33,589 nt of DNA, from positions 3,387,555-3,421,143 of the forward strand of contig BFEA01000092.1 of NCBI GenBank assembly GCA_003427395.1, read 5' to 3'. The notes beneath the pieces were generated by a model, which saw only the letters and a list, made by a program, of their open reading frames with translations, was not told the origin of the DNA and made no database searches. Source of the stretch: Chara braunii (taxonomy: Eukaryota > Streptophyta > Charophyceae > Charales > Characeae). Every line of letters begins with the position of its first letter. Position 1 is the first letter of the stretch. A program made the translations under genes and the position numbers. This document shows, piece after piece, positions 1 through 10,913 of the stretch.

Positions 1-13
1 GAGAGAGAGAGAA

Positions 14-73
<60 letters not shown>
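1..73. repeat. (GA)n microsatellite
   Basis: Almost pure GA dinucleotides with one A-rich interruption at about 12-22. A second long (GA)n tract closes the window at 33518-33574, so both ends of the window lie in the same class of simple repeat, where short-read assemblies commonly break. Confidence 0.97.
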
Positions 74-77
<4 letters not shown>

Positions 78-191
78 GAAGAGAATTGGTAATTCCCCAA
101 CCTCGCGGCTAACCTCATGGTACTTCCATCGATAGAATGAGCAAAAGTTCTTTGCTGCAAAATCAAATGAATCTACCGCTAGGACATGGAA

Positions 192-193
<2 letters not shown>

Positions 194-245
<52 letters not shown>
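194..245. repeat. (AC)n microsatellite
   Basis: An uninterrupted run of about 26 AC dinucleotides. The His-Thr reading frame across it is a trivial translation of the repeat and is not a gene. Confidence 0.97.
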
Positions 246-247
<2 letters not shown>

Positions 248-767
248 ACATGACGTCGTTGCCAAACGGCGGTACCGATGGCCCTGTACCACAAGAGGGC
301 ACAACCAGCTGTTTGACAACGGATGCCGGGTCCATTCAGACTACCTTAGACTGCCAAGAGCCTCATTTCTTGAGGGGGTGTGCTGCGACGCACGCTTTTG
401 TGTTCACGTTCCCCATCGTCGGTGATCGGGTGTGGTGCGGCGAACATTCCTCCGCGGGACGAGCTGCTACTGGGAGCAACGGCCAAGCAAAGCGGCTACT
501 ATGCGAATTGGTGATCTGCTTCACACGACCGTGGTCCATTGTCCAGGTAACTGTCCCACCGTCTATGACAACTCTCTCTCGTTTGCTCGTCTTTGAATCG
601 CTGGTCTGGAGACTGTAGTACTTGGGAAGGGTTTGTGCAAGTTGTTGATATTTATGATCGACAATCACGATCTTTCCTCTCCCTTTTTTTTGTTTGATGA
701 CGTCAACAAAGAGCGCGCACTGCATGTCCGTGGCTCGAAATGACCTCTCTATCCCCTTCTGCATGAT
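246..767. other. Unassigned sequence between microsatellite and minisatellite
   Basis: No coding domain, RNA gene or clear repeat was recognised. Overlapping open frames on both strands have no recognisable motif and run into the adjacent minisatellite, so they are treated as chance. Confidence 0.5.
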
Positions 768-1590
768 GTGGTCGTCGTGTCCAATACGATAACTGACCGT
801 CCGAGGTGCCCACAACATCAAGTGCATGAGGTGGTCGTCGTGCCCAACACGATAACCATTGCGAGGTGCCCACAGCATCCAGTGTATGAGGTGGTCGTCC
901 AACGTGATAACTATTGCAAGTTGCCCACAACATGCAGTGCACGAGGTGGTCGTCGTGTCCAACACGATACCCAATGTGAGGTGCACAGAACATCCAGTGC
1001 ATGAGGTGGTCGTCGTGTCCAACATGATAACCATTGCATCGTGTGGAAAAGGTTGTTGTCGAATCCAACCCGACAACCTAAAGGTGTTTTTCGTATCCAA
1101 CTAACAATGGGCAAGGCATAAACAACCAGCCAAACAGTCACATTGTTGGGCACGTCTTCGGCTTCCTGTGACACCACTTCCCCCTGTGCATGTCATGGTC
1201 GTCGTGTCCAGCCCGATGACCGGGCGTGCAAGGTGTCCGGCTTCCGAGGACACCACTTCCCAGTGTACAAGCCGTGGTCGTCGTGTCGAACCCGATGATC
1301 GGGCGTGCAACGTGCCCAAAATATTAACTGCGTGAGGTGGTCGTCGTGTCCAACCCGATGACCTGTCGGGGATGAGGTTGTTGTCATATCCTTGCCGTAA
1401 CCTGCCGTCGGCCCAAGTACCGAATAACATGGCCAACATGCACGTTGTAGGGCAGGACCTCTCCCGCTGTACCTTCTGTGATGCTTGTCGAAGATCGTGT
1501 TGCCAATCTTGATGCCTGATCTATATACCGCAGTGGTCGTGTCCAACCCGATAAGCACTCGGGAAAGGTGCCAACGCATCCTGTCTATGA
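768..1590. repeat. Degenerate ~60-bp minisatellite
   Basis: A core close to GTGGTCGTCGTGTCCAACA followed by CGATAACC recurs at about 768, 831, 891, 946, 1006, 1197, 1274, 1337 and 1531. The first five units are 55-63 bp apart, the later ones more diverged and irregular. Within the early units a second shared block reads GAGGTGCCCACA then CATCCAGTGCATGAG. Several long frames on both strands (for example the minus-strand frame at 363-1100) arise only from this repetition and show no domain. Confidence 0.85.
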
Positions 1591-1829
1591 CGTTGTCCGG
1601 TGGGCATAGTGTCCGACACGTTGACTCATCTTCGCTGCATGCATTGTGTCATCGTGCCCGCACAACCACCTCCCAGCAGTTGTCGTGTCCTTCCATTCTA
1701 ATGTCTGAATTCTGGTAAACAACTGTGGTCGTGACCAACTCGTTGACGTCGCCGTGAATGACTTACATCTGAATTTATTGCAGTCGTAAATGATTTGTCA
1801 AGCACTTCATACAACAGTCACTATACGAT

Positions 1830-3385
1830 AGGTGCTTTGTGCAACAAATGTCGCCTTGAGAACCGTTTGTTGGCGAAAGGTGCCATATGCCACCTACAAT
1901 AGACATTTCGGTCATCCTACTCTAGGACGACGGACTTTTTGCCACAATATTGTCCGTCGCAACAATCTTGAGTCTGCTCTCTACACTAGTGTTTTCGGTC
2001 ATCTGAGTCGAGAACGACCGATTGTTTGGCACATACAGAGGGCGCCGGTGCCGAACTGTTACGGATGTCCATTGCTCACAAATAACGATTTTGGTGTATG
2101 GGTTGTGTCTCAGCAAACGTGTCTCGTCTCGACATCATGGAGCAGTGATGTCTCTCCTGTGTTGTCTTTGTTATGGATAGCAAATGACCGACTGCATGGC
2201 ATATGTGCATGGTGGTCAGTCCCAAAAACTGAAGATTGCCTCAACCTGTATGGTGCCTAATCGAATGAGCGGCAAATGGAGGTCAAGCAATGACATTGCG
2301 TCTAGTGTAGTGTCTGGAAATAAAATCCTTCCTTGTTCGATGGAACGACGACCTTCGAACATGCCGTCCGTCTTAGGAAGTTGTCCCGTGTCCCCTGCAA
2401 GAGTGTTTTTGGTGGCCCGAACTTCGAACTGCCAACCGTTTGGCACATACGAAGGTTCTCAACACGAATTGTTACGACAACATGCCAATCTTGTGAGTAC
2501 TCTCAAGAACTGGCTTACAAGGCGTTCCGACGTGGTTGTGTTCGACACGATTACAGTTACTGATGCCCGGCAGGTGGGCGGCGTGGTGTCTCAGGAAACG
2601 TGTCTTGTTTCGACGACATGGAGCACTAATGTCGCTCCTGTGTTGTTTTTGTTTTTGATACCGGACGATCGACTATATGGCATATGTGCGTGGTGCTCAG
2701 TTTCGAAGACTTACAGACTGCCTCACCCTATCAATTGCCTAATCCGGCATATATGCATGGTGGTCAGTACCCGAAGAGTGAAGACTGTCTCACACCATCT
2801 GGTGCCTAACCGAATGAGCGGCAAATGGAGGTTAAACTATGACATTGCTTCTAGTGTAGTGTCTGGAAACAACGGCCTTCCTTGTTCGATGGAACGACGG
2901 CCTCCGAGCATGCCTTCTGTCTTGGTCAACTGTCCCGTGTCCCTTATAATATTGTTTTTGGTGGTCCGGACTTCGAACTGCCGACTATTTCGCACATACG
3001 GAAGGTTCTCAACACGAACTATTACGACAACAAGCCAATGTTGTGGGTAGTCTCAAGAACTGGCTTACAAGGCGTTCCGACGTCGTCGTGTTCGACACAA
3101 TTACAGTTACTGATGCCCGACAGGTGGACGGTGTGGTGTCTCAGGAAACGTGTCTCGTTTCGACCACATGGAGCAGTAATGTCTCTCCTGTGTTGTTTCT
3201 GTTTTGGATAGCAGACGATCGATTATATGGCATATGTGCATGGTGGTCAGTTCCGAAGACTTAAGATTGCCTCACCCTATCAGTTGCCTAACCTGGCATA
3301 TGTGCACGGTGGTGTCCCGAAGACTGAAGACTGTCTCGCCTATCAGATGCCTAACCTGTCATATGCGCATGGTGGTCAGTCCCGG
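1830..3385. repeat. Long-unit tandem array (~550 bp), left part
   Basis: Two near-complete units start at about 2231 and 2780 (549 bp apart). A partial, more diverged unit lies before them from about 1930. Shared blocks in order: GCCTAACCGAATGAGCGGCA, a stretch ending TCGATGGAACGACGGCCT, TTTTTGGTGG, TTTGGCACATACGGAAGGTT, CTCAAGAACTGGCTTACAAG, ATGCCCGACAGGTGG, TCTCAGGAAACGTGTCTCGT and GGCATATGTGCATGGTGG. Each unit ends in ~60-bp sub-repeats (GAAGACTG, then CCTCACCCTATC, then CATATGTGCATGGTGGTCAG), tripled just before 3385. The array breaks at 3385 and continues at 10914 on the far side of element L. Confidence 0.88.
3382..3385. repeat. Left target-site duplication of element L
   Basis: CCGG here corresponds to CTGA at 10914-10917. 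The uninterrupted array unit (for example around 3314) reads CCCGAAGACTG, so the original site was CCGA and each copy has one substitution. Confidence 0.7.
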
Positions 3386-3576
3386 TGTTGAGCGTATCGG
3401 TCCGACACCGCACGGGGCAGCGCGGGACCCTCCAGACCACGTCACGCAGGAGTTGATCTAAATCCTCGTCGCGAATATACATGGAGCTTTCGCAAGCCGC
3501 TCCGGCCGAGTGCGCCAACCATACCTCTCGAGAGCCCCTACGACAGGACAGGGCCTACGCGAGGCACGACTTACCT

Positions 3577-3610
3577 CCACCTTACGGGAGTTGTCACCTC
3601 CCTTCGGTGG
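3577..3610. other. Conserved end hairpin of element L
   Basis: CCACC (3577-3581) pairs with GGTGG (3606-3610) around an inner GGGAG...CTCCC stem. The same position in M and R carries a hairpin with different outer stem bases that still pair (see 23404-23431 and 30362-30394). Confidence 0.7.
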
Positions 3611-4716
3611 GCGTATCTCCGCCGAGATACCAGTCCACAGTACGAAAGTTGCTCAGTTGCAATCGCAGAGGTGGACCAGCCGAGGGCGTTTCTCGTTCAC
3701 TGTAGCATAGGGGGTACGCGCGGTATTACGCCTCTATCGAACCCGCACGCTAATCGGCATCTTGGGGGGCCGAAGTCCCAAATGCGACCTGTCGTCGGTC
3801 GACTAGGACGCATCCCACACACCACGCGCACATCACACAAAAAACACATACATGCATACGTATACATACACAAAATGACACTGAACAAACAACACGACAA
3901 TACTCTTAGTCCCTTAGTAGTCATCTCATAACTCTCCGATGCGGAAATCGGATAGGCGTCGCGCGCGAGACTTAGTATAAAACCGCGCGGACGCAGGGCT
4001 AACTCATATCAATTCACAATGCAAGCATATGCAAGCAATCGCAATGATGACGTACTATGTAGTACCCATACTCATGCGGTCCTCGTTAATCTCGACGGTC
4101 GCATTCGAAACTCAAGTGTCGGATGACACGAGCCTTGCGGGTTAATCTCTCGACGCTGGACAACGGCCAAGTGCGGTTGAGAACCACACCCTCTTCTGCT
4201 CCCTGCGGAGAGTGGGTGGTACAAAGGTTCATACCTGTGGTGGCGATCATCTCTTATGGCCCTGGAGACCACCTCCATCACCTTGGTCTTGGAGATAAGT
4301 CAAGGGGTTTGACTTTGACGGCTGCCACGAACTACAACGTCCAACTATAAAATTCTAAAAAGCAAAGGATAACAGGGGATATCCCTCTTCTCTCAAACAC
4401 ACGATCTGTTTACCCTTTACGCGCGGTCACAGTAAGCCGCACGAAACACTCAAGACATATGTATTTACATATATACATATATAGGGTTATAAATATGTGA
4501 CGATCACTTCTCACAATCGCAGTGGGGCTCCTCTCAGCCATATATATATGCATGTGAGCGCAGGAAGTCAAATCCAAAGTCCGAATCACCAAACATACCT
4601 GCAATCACATCAAACATTCAACGAAAAGTCCATGCACCACATGAGGTCAAATTCAACCATTCTCTGCACTCACACCCCTTACTTTTAGCCATACAAGCCT
4701 CACTCTTGTGCGACTC

Positions 4717-4993
4717 CTCAAAATCTAGGCTACCAGCCGGGCCGCCCGGGTCCCGGGTGGCCAGCCCGTGCAAGGACGTCCCAGCAAAAAAAAAAAAAAA
4801 AAAACCAAAAAATCCAAAACAAAAAAAAGTTATGCAAAAAAATAAACTGAACAACTTTTGACCTAGGGTCACATCGAAATTCTTCACCAAAATTAAAATA
4901 ACAATTAAAAATTAAAAATAATGTTTTTATTTTTATTTTTTTTGTCCAGCCGGGCAAGTGACCCCGGGCCACTCTGGTAGCCTAGCTCAAAAT
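4717..4993. mobile_element. hAT-like MITE with 8-bp target duplication
   Basis: The element is 4725-4985 (261 bp). Its ends are a perfect 12-bp inverted repeat, CTAGGCTACCAG at 4725-4736 and its complement at 4974-4985, followed by GC-rich subterminal arms and an AT-rich centre with no coding capacity. It is flanked by CTCAAAAT at 4717-4724 and again at 4986-4993. An 8-bp duplication is typical of hAT-superfamily transposons. The homologous place in element R (about 29285-29290) lacks the whole 261 bp and continues directly into the shared AATAAAATACTCAG, so it is an empty site. The superfamily call rests on duplication length; no transposase is present. Confidence 0.88.
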
Positions 4994-5439
4994 AAAATAC
5001 TCAGTATTTTTCTGTAAATGACCATTCAAATAAAGTCCGGGTGAAAACACAACAAAACAGTTCAAATCACAAGGCTAAAGCCTTTAGGTTGAGTGGCATG
5101 AGTGGATTGGAGTTGAATCGTAAACCGACGAATCGGCAACCGACCTATTATCAGTGATAAAAGAAGATGATCCTCGTAGGATCAACCTGAATCTAGCCCA
5201 AATCATGAATCAATCGAGAAGACCTGTAACACAAAACAGGTCAATCCCCAAGCTAAGGTCATAAGTGTATGGAGAATACAACTCCATAACACACTCTCAC
5301 CCATAACCCTTCTACAAACTAAGCCTAGGTCTAGCTCTAAGCAAGTGCCCAAAGAAAGGTAAACCCTCGCAGAGTCTCCTCTGTATAGAGTGGATTGCAA
5401 GAATCGCCACCTGTCAAAATATAATCTAACTCCTTTAAA

Positions 5440-5710
5440 CTAAGAAAATTTTGGCAGCGCTTCTTTCCAGAAATTATACAAAGCTAAGTTCAGAATCTAC
5501 AGTGACTTTGACTTTTCAAAGTCTAATTTTGTCTTACTCCCTGAATTAGCAAAAATTTGGGCAACTGTCCCTTTATAAAAGAAGATGTTCCAGATTTTTA
5601 CTAAACCAAAAAGTCAGAAAAGTTAGACCCTAAAAAAGACAAAGTCTGACTAACTCCTTGGTTTTGTAGAAATTTCGGCAGCGCTTCCCGTAGAGAAAGT
5701 GGCTTACCAA
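5440..5710 (-). repeat. Short spaced repeats with an AAATTTCGGCAGC core in element L
   Basis: The core recurs at about 5448, 5547 and 5669, each followed about 10-20 bp later by an AGAA- or AAAG-containing block and preceded by AACTCC plus about 15 bp. Spacing is about 100-120 bp. Element R carries five matching copies in the opposite orientation at 28470-28915. The function is unknown. Confidence 0.75.
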
Positions 5711-6012
5711 GATTTATACAAGGCTAAGTATAACAAAAGATCCCAGAAAATGCAGAAATTCACTTAAGTAAAAAAACTTAGCTCATAAAATGCAGGAATT
5801 GAAACTAACTCCTATGGCTCTAGCACGTGGCGAGCAACTAAAGCAACTACCTATCAACCCGAAACTTAGACTAAGTAGTAGCCTCACTTAGTCACATGCA
5901 GGCCAAGCCACAAAGGTAAGTACTCTCACTATCTTTGAGTAAACTTAACAAACAGTAGTGCATAGTCTTTCAATGATTTATCCCCTTTATACCCAGCTTA
6001 CATAAGGCATAA

Positions 6013-6690
6013 AGCTAGACCACCCAAACTTATGGAACATGTCTAGATCAGCCATAGAGTATACACAAACACAGGGCACAACAACTTTTCTTTTCTTTGA
6101 GCATATGACTAGGTCACCCTAGTCGCCCTGAACTGTTTAAATATCCAAGATTTATATAATTATCTTCACTTAGTCTTTTGAGGTAGCATATAACTGAACC
6201 GATCATCTTCAGCTCAAGATTCAGTCTGCCTCTTCTTACCACAAGTTTATTCTTAATTAGTACTCTCTTCAGTTGGTGATAGGCTATAGTTAGACCACCC
6301 AAACTTGTGGAACGCTGTCTGACTAGCCTGTTCATAGATAGAATAATAATAAAGTATAGTCAAATTATATCATTTTGGTTCCAACTTGTGCGTGGCATTG
6401 GACCAAGACCACCCAAACTTATCGAACATGTCTTGGTCCTCAGCCTGATTCATTTCTCTCAAAGCCAAGGCAAAAAGAAATCGACAGAAACCCAAAGGAA
6501 ACAAGGTCGCCAGACTACCCAAACGTATGGATTTGGCTGACTCTTGAAAAGTCAACCACAGTCAACCCTCACAAGTCAGAGCAACCAAACCATCCAAACT
6601 TATGGAACATGTCTGGTTCTCCAGGCAACTCAAAAATAAAACATAGCACTGAGCCTTCCCAAACTTATGGAACTGGCCTAGCCCTTAGTT
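6013..6690. repeat. Array of hairpins with a conserved 20-nt loop and differing stems
   Basis: A loop close to CACCCAAACTTATGGAACAT recurs six times, and at least five copies sit in a good stem of different sequence: CTAGAC/GTCTAG (6015-6046); AGGCTA plus TTAGAC with GTCTGA plus TAGCCT (6281-6329); GGACCAAGAC/GTCTTGGTCC (6400-6439); CAAGGTCGCCA with TGGCTGAC then CTTG (6502-6546); AACCAAAC/GTCTGGTT with one mismatch (6583-6618). The sixth (6651-6680) pairs only weakly. A GGC/GCC pair encloses units 1 and 3, and unit 2 has the longer AGGCTA/TAGCCT pair in that place. Another perfect hairpin with a 4-nt loop lies between units at 6107-6124 (GACTAGG/CCTAGTC). No reading frame spans the array, so the structure itself appears to be what is kept. 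Confidence 0.85.
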
Positions 6691-7379
6691 GACCCAGTCA
6701 AACTTCATGCAAAACTACCATTCTCCCGCCCTTCCCCCAGATGCAACCCCACAATCTGCTTTCAGTCAAAGACAGAAGTTGAAACTCACATTATGCATGC
6801 GATCCTTTACTTAGTCTGGTTATGTCCTGAAGAGAAAACAAAAATCATAAGGCCACACATGCATACGCCAATCAGACTACGGGGGAATAGGCAAACATGG
6901 GTGTAGTGGGTTATACAGATAGAGATAGTTTACCTGATGGTTCCCTGCCTCCAGAACCTCGCCTAGGTTCCGACAGAGCTCCCGCAATCGGTGGGCTGAC
7001 TCCCCACAGAGTCTTGTTGTGGTCCTACGGGTTGCAATCCCTCCTGCCGCCTTCCTCTCAGAACTGGATTAGACTTAGAGTAAGAAAGGCAGAAGATAGG
7101 GGTTTCAGACTCTCGAGATGCAAGAAGGGGACAACTCAACTCTCAGGAGAGGGCCTTGATACCTTTATTCGCCTGAGGGTCCCGCAATGGCAACCAATGT
7201 TACAGCTTGTTCGACTTTTGATGCCGAACTGCTGAAATCAATCCACTGACGACCTCCCAAATCGCAGCACTAACCCCCTACCCGTCAAGCCTGATCATTC
7301 CTCTGAATCCCAGCAACTCCACTTAGCCCAATTGTCGCTGCTTCACAGCCTGTATCAGTCTTTAAACGTAGCAGAAGTA

Positions 7380-7820
7380 TACAGCGGCGGCCAACAGCGA
7401 TATGCCGTAATATGCAGCTGTCAGCAGCCGCTTGCAACAGTTTGTGCATAGTCAGGGGGAGCTGCAAATGTGCACAGTCAACAAAACAGTCCGCAACCGT
7501 ATGCAGCAATCAGCCGCAATATACAGCAGTGGGCAACAATATGCCCGCAGCAGTTCGTCACAGCTAGCCAGCAGCGCCATGCTGCTCATCAATCACAACC
7601 ACCTTCAGCGAGTACAGCAGTTGCTGCAAATAGCAACACTACGGAGGCAACCTGTGGCTTTACACAGCAGCAGAGCAACACCCTGGCCCGCAATCGCATC
7701 TACCGTTCCACTCACTTATTCAGTCTGTTGAGCAGGCCAGTAGTGCGTCATCTAGCGGGCGAGCGTACAGCTCTGCAACTCCTTCTGGCTCGCTATTCCG
7801 GTTTAGAGAAATGAGTGTGC
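7380..7820 (+). pseudogene. Gln/Ser-rich decayed coding-like stretch
   Basis: CAG/CAA-rich sequence gives overlapping short frames on the plus strand, rich in Gln, Ser, Ala and Asn (for example 7470-7814, 114 residues, with QQ and SQQ clusters). No motif was recognised. It may be a remnant of a low-complexity gag-like protein or simply a decayed CAG-type repeat. It has no counterpart in element R. Confidence 0.3.
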
Positions 7821-8329
7821 ACCATCTAACAACCAAGGCTCCTCCCTGCCGTTCGTTCGTCACTCCTTCGCATTGACCAACCGGTGAGCCTCCAACTTTG
7901 CGGCTCACTCCTTATTACTCCGGTTGATGGGACGAGCGGCACACCATCCAATAGGTAAGTCTGCGCTCCCTCAGTTCTTCCTTGATTGTCTTGCTCCGCA
8001 CCACACAGACCTCATTTTCCCCTGCAACAACGAGTCTGTGAGCAGATACGTCCTCTCTTCCTCTCCCTCTAGTGCAAGCGTCCTCCTCTGCATGTTCAGA
8101 CTCAGTCTTTTTCACTACAGAACGCGGCTAACCCATGGTGATCTCACTGACAGACCTTTCTCCCTCTCTCTCAATCGGTCGCCTTCTTTTCGACGTGTCC
8201 AGCTCTCCTTGACTACTCCGCTCCTGCGTTTAAGTGCTCTTGGATCGAAACCCGTCCATCTTTGTTTACTCCACTGCCTTTTTCTATACCCCGTGCGCTC
8301 GCGCTACCCTTCACATCCGTACGGCCTTC

Positions 8330-9290
8330 CTTCTCCATAACTCCTATCCTACTAATCCTTTAGCAAAAATAACCTTACGAATAGAATCGCCCGAGCCCAA
8401 AACATTTAGAATAAGTTTTTATTCGCCCGTTTCTATAGTGGAAACAGACGCTCCTCCACTTCGCCTCACACACCTTCACCATTACTCGTTTTCCTTCTCT
8501 GTATGCATCTCACCTGCATCTTGTACGGTATGCTGACTGAGTTCGACCAGTTTTGGTTGGCCCCATCCCCCCTCTCTCTCTCTGGCGCAGTCTCCTCGTT
8601 GCCTATCCCCCATCGTTAATCGTGCGCGCCGCTCCTTCTTTGCTGCGCCCTGCTTAACTCCCCCATACTCTGCTTTGTCGCCCATACCCCGCATGTACCT
8701 GTCGCAGAATCCCGTATGGGTTCACTCCCTGTTCACTTCTCGTTTCCTCCATAATTCCTCGCAGCTCTCCTCTCTACGACCGTTCATCATACTAACCCAC
8801 TGCCAAAACTAACGGTAGATTCAGGTTCGCCTTCGTTCAAAAAACGCAGAATCGGCTCTTACTTAACTGAAATCCGTCACAAAACAGGGACGCTACATCA
8901 TTTTTGCCTTCGTCATCTCTTCTCCCGCCATTCTTACGCGCACCATTTCCTCCTACTAACTCTTAATACACTAACTTTTATACTAATCCGAAAACCCCCC
9001 GTTTCCACTCATCATTCGCCCGATTACGTGAAGGATGGAGCGAGCTATCATCCTCCAGTTGCGCCCAACTTACCTCCTACCATCTCTCCGTGCACTCCTT
9101 TTCTCACTAACCCTCTGATCTAGTAACCTAACACCAAAACTAACTTCTTCATGTGATTCGTCCGCCTCAAAATCCTCGGATTCGGCTCTTGGCTTGCCTG
9201 AATCCGTTGAGGGTTGAGTGCGTTATGCACTTTTCACCCCGTCAGCTCCCATCCCCCTTTGCTGCCATCTTCGCTCCTTCCCCGTCTCAA
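8330..9290. repeat. Degenerate pyrimidine-rich tandem repeats in element L
   Basis: Related blocks recur at about 8350, 8795, 8960 and 9125: TACTAA with CCAAAACTAAC, then TTCGCC, AAAA, CGGATTCGGCTCTT and CTGAATCCGT. They are separated by C/T-rich spacers (CTCCCTC, CTTCTCCC). Units are strongly diverged and spacing is irregular (about 165-440 bp). No gene is supported here despite several long open frames. Confidence 0.5.
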
Positions 9291-9839
9291 CTTGCGATTG
9301 TATCCGGTCGCGGATTGCATCCGCGTGCATTCGCCTTTCCTATGCCCGCTATCTGCCTTTGCCCTGTCGGACCTCGACTACGTGATACAGAGGGGCTGTC
9401 GAGCGCTCCGCTATCTATCTTGTATTGCGCTGCTAACGCTGCTCAACCGTCCCCGTCGCTTTTCTCCTTGTCTAAACCTTGTCGGTATCAGCCTCCCCTT
9501 CACAGCTCTCAATCCCGTAGTTGCGAGGCAGCGCCGCTTACCAGCCCGCTCGCTATTCTTTGGGCGGTCCAACAAGCTTGTACCACCCGGAGAGGCATAT
9601 GTCGTCGCTGCAAACGCAAACTCTGACTTAGAGGTGCTCGGTCGTAGTCCCGCGCACGGTACTACCAGCCACCCCGCCTTGTACCCAAGCCCCGTCGTGC
9701 CACTCGCACGGTGCTGCTACGGGCCTCCACCGAGTTTGCCCTGGCCCGTTCTCCTCAGGCGAAGTTCCCTACCGCCTCGGACTCCCAGCGGGCAAGCCCC
9801 ACACAGTCTGCTGAACATTGTGTCGATGGCGTCGGCCTG

Positions 9840-10150
9840 TTGCAAGCCCAGGCACAGGTCTGAATGGGCCGGGCCCGGTCCTGGTGGCAGTAGCAAATGT
9901 CGGTCTGAGACTTCAAAACCCGAGGTAAAAAGAATCCCGTGGGCGCAGCCCAAGCAGTGCACCACGATGTGCTCTTTCACAGTGCCCCGGGTCGCTCCGC
10001 CCAAGCACAACCTACTCTTCTTCGGGCCCCGGCGGGCGTGCTCACACTCAAGCCTCTTACGACAAGTAGCGGTCGGCAGGCCGTGCGCCCGCAGCAAAGT
10101 GAGGGAAGCCACGGCCACGGACCCCGCCACTCCTAAGCACGGGCAAAAAT
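9840..10150. other. Segment conserved between elements L and R
   Basis: This aligns with the reverse complement of 27440-27690. A reading frame is partly kept in both: LLRAPAGVLTLKPLTT in L (about 10020-10068, plus strand) and AILRAPIGMLTLDPLTT in R (minus strand, about 27450-27500). This may be the last trace of a protein or ordinary nucleotide homology. The longer frames at 9153-9626 and 9214-10152 are not conserved as a whole and are not called as genes. Confidence 0.5.
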
Positions 10151-10879
10151 AAAGAGGGTTTATCGGTGTCCCGAACACACCAAAATCCTTATCTCCATCA
10201 AATCAAGGTACTCGCTTAAGGTCCTCGACTGTCGTGATGGCTTCTAGACTCTCGTCATCACGTCTAAGTCAAAGAACACCGGAGCAGAATAATGATACAA
10301 CAGTAAAATAAAAATATTTCGAAACTTTTAACCGCTACTCTGACGCCGCCGACGGCGAAACCAAAGGGGAAGTAGCCCTGCCAGGCCCTCAACCCCTCAG
10401 TCCCTCCACGCTACTCTGATATTCCCCCGTCGTCGCAGCTTGATCTCGATCCCTGAATCTCTTATATGAAAGTCTGACGTTGTAACCGCTAAGGCTAGGC
10501 CCAAGACAGGGTCTGGTTCTGACGAACATCTAAATAAATCGATACTGCGCGACACGCGGGCCTACTGAAAACACTTCAAAACCTCCTCGTTGTCGATGTC
10601 GTTCTCCGTACGTACGCATAGGTCACAGGCAAGCACATCAATCAACGAGACACGATCCGTTTAATCTTACTCAGAAAAATAAATATATGGTTGGCGTCCA
10701 CGCCGGCTCTTGAGTCATCAAGGATAAACGGAGATCACGCGCGCCTTAAGTCTGCGCGCCCACACACTCTCTGCTATAGTCAACCAACCAGTCAATGTAA
10801 ATCACAAACGCAGTCGCGCCTCACGCGTAATACTTAATCTTTAACCCAAACTTATTTTATGTCCCTTGCAAAAAACCAA

Positions 10880-10909
10880 GGCGGATACCCTTGTAAGGGT
10901 ATTCGCACC
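10880..10909 (-). other. Terminal stem-loop of element L
   Basis: GGCGGATACCCTT (10880-10892) pairs with AAGGGTATTCGCACC (10895-10909) across a 2-nt gap, just inside the CCGACA end. The equivalent stem-loop is found inside the starting end of M and R. Confidence 0.85.
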
Positions 10910-10913
10910 GACA

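Larger units (their letters stand above)
3386..10913 (-). mobile_element. Element L: LTR-type element with nested insertions, inverted relative to M and R
   Basis: The ends are TGTTGAGCG at the left and CGCACCGACA at the right, a TG...CA terminus with short inverted symmetry. It lies inside one unit of a tandem array, so both boundaries are known to the base. Its reverse complement aligns with element R (26354-30561) in blocks: 3386-4480 with 29550-30561, 4990-5990 with 28040-29290, and 9840-10913 with 26354-27690. About 3.5 kb between 6000 and 9860 has little or no counterpart in R. The TGTCGGTG start, the large size and the absence of a second terminal copy, primer-binding site or polymerase suggest a giant solo LTR of a plant Ty3/gypsy-like lineage. 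That assignment is inferred; the homology and the ends are seen directly. Confidence 0.8.

Noticed and set aside
186-425. His-Thr repeat protein
   Set aside because: It is the translation of the (AC)n microsatellite.
363-1100. 245-residue minus-strand protein
   Set aside because: Produced by the 60-bp minisatellite; the opposite strand is equally open and no domain is visible.
4618-4972. Phe-rich minus-strand membrane proteins
   Set aside because: They are translations of the poly(A) and AT-rich centre of the MITE.
9214-10152. 312-residue plus-strand protein in element L
   Set aside because: It begins in pyrimidine-rich degenerate repeats, has an overlapping open frame (9153-9626), and is not conserved as a whole in element R.
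3386-10913. CACTA-type DNA transposon
   Set aside because: The ends lack CACTA and the duplications are 4 bp, not 3; TG...CA ends fit an LTR better.
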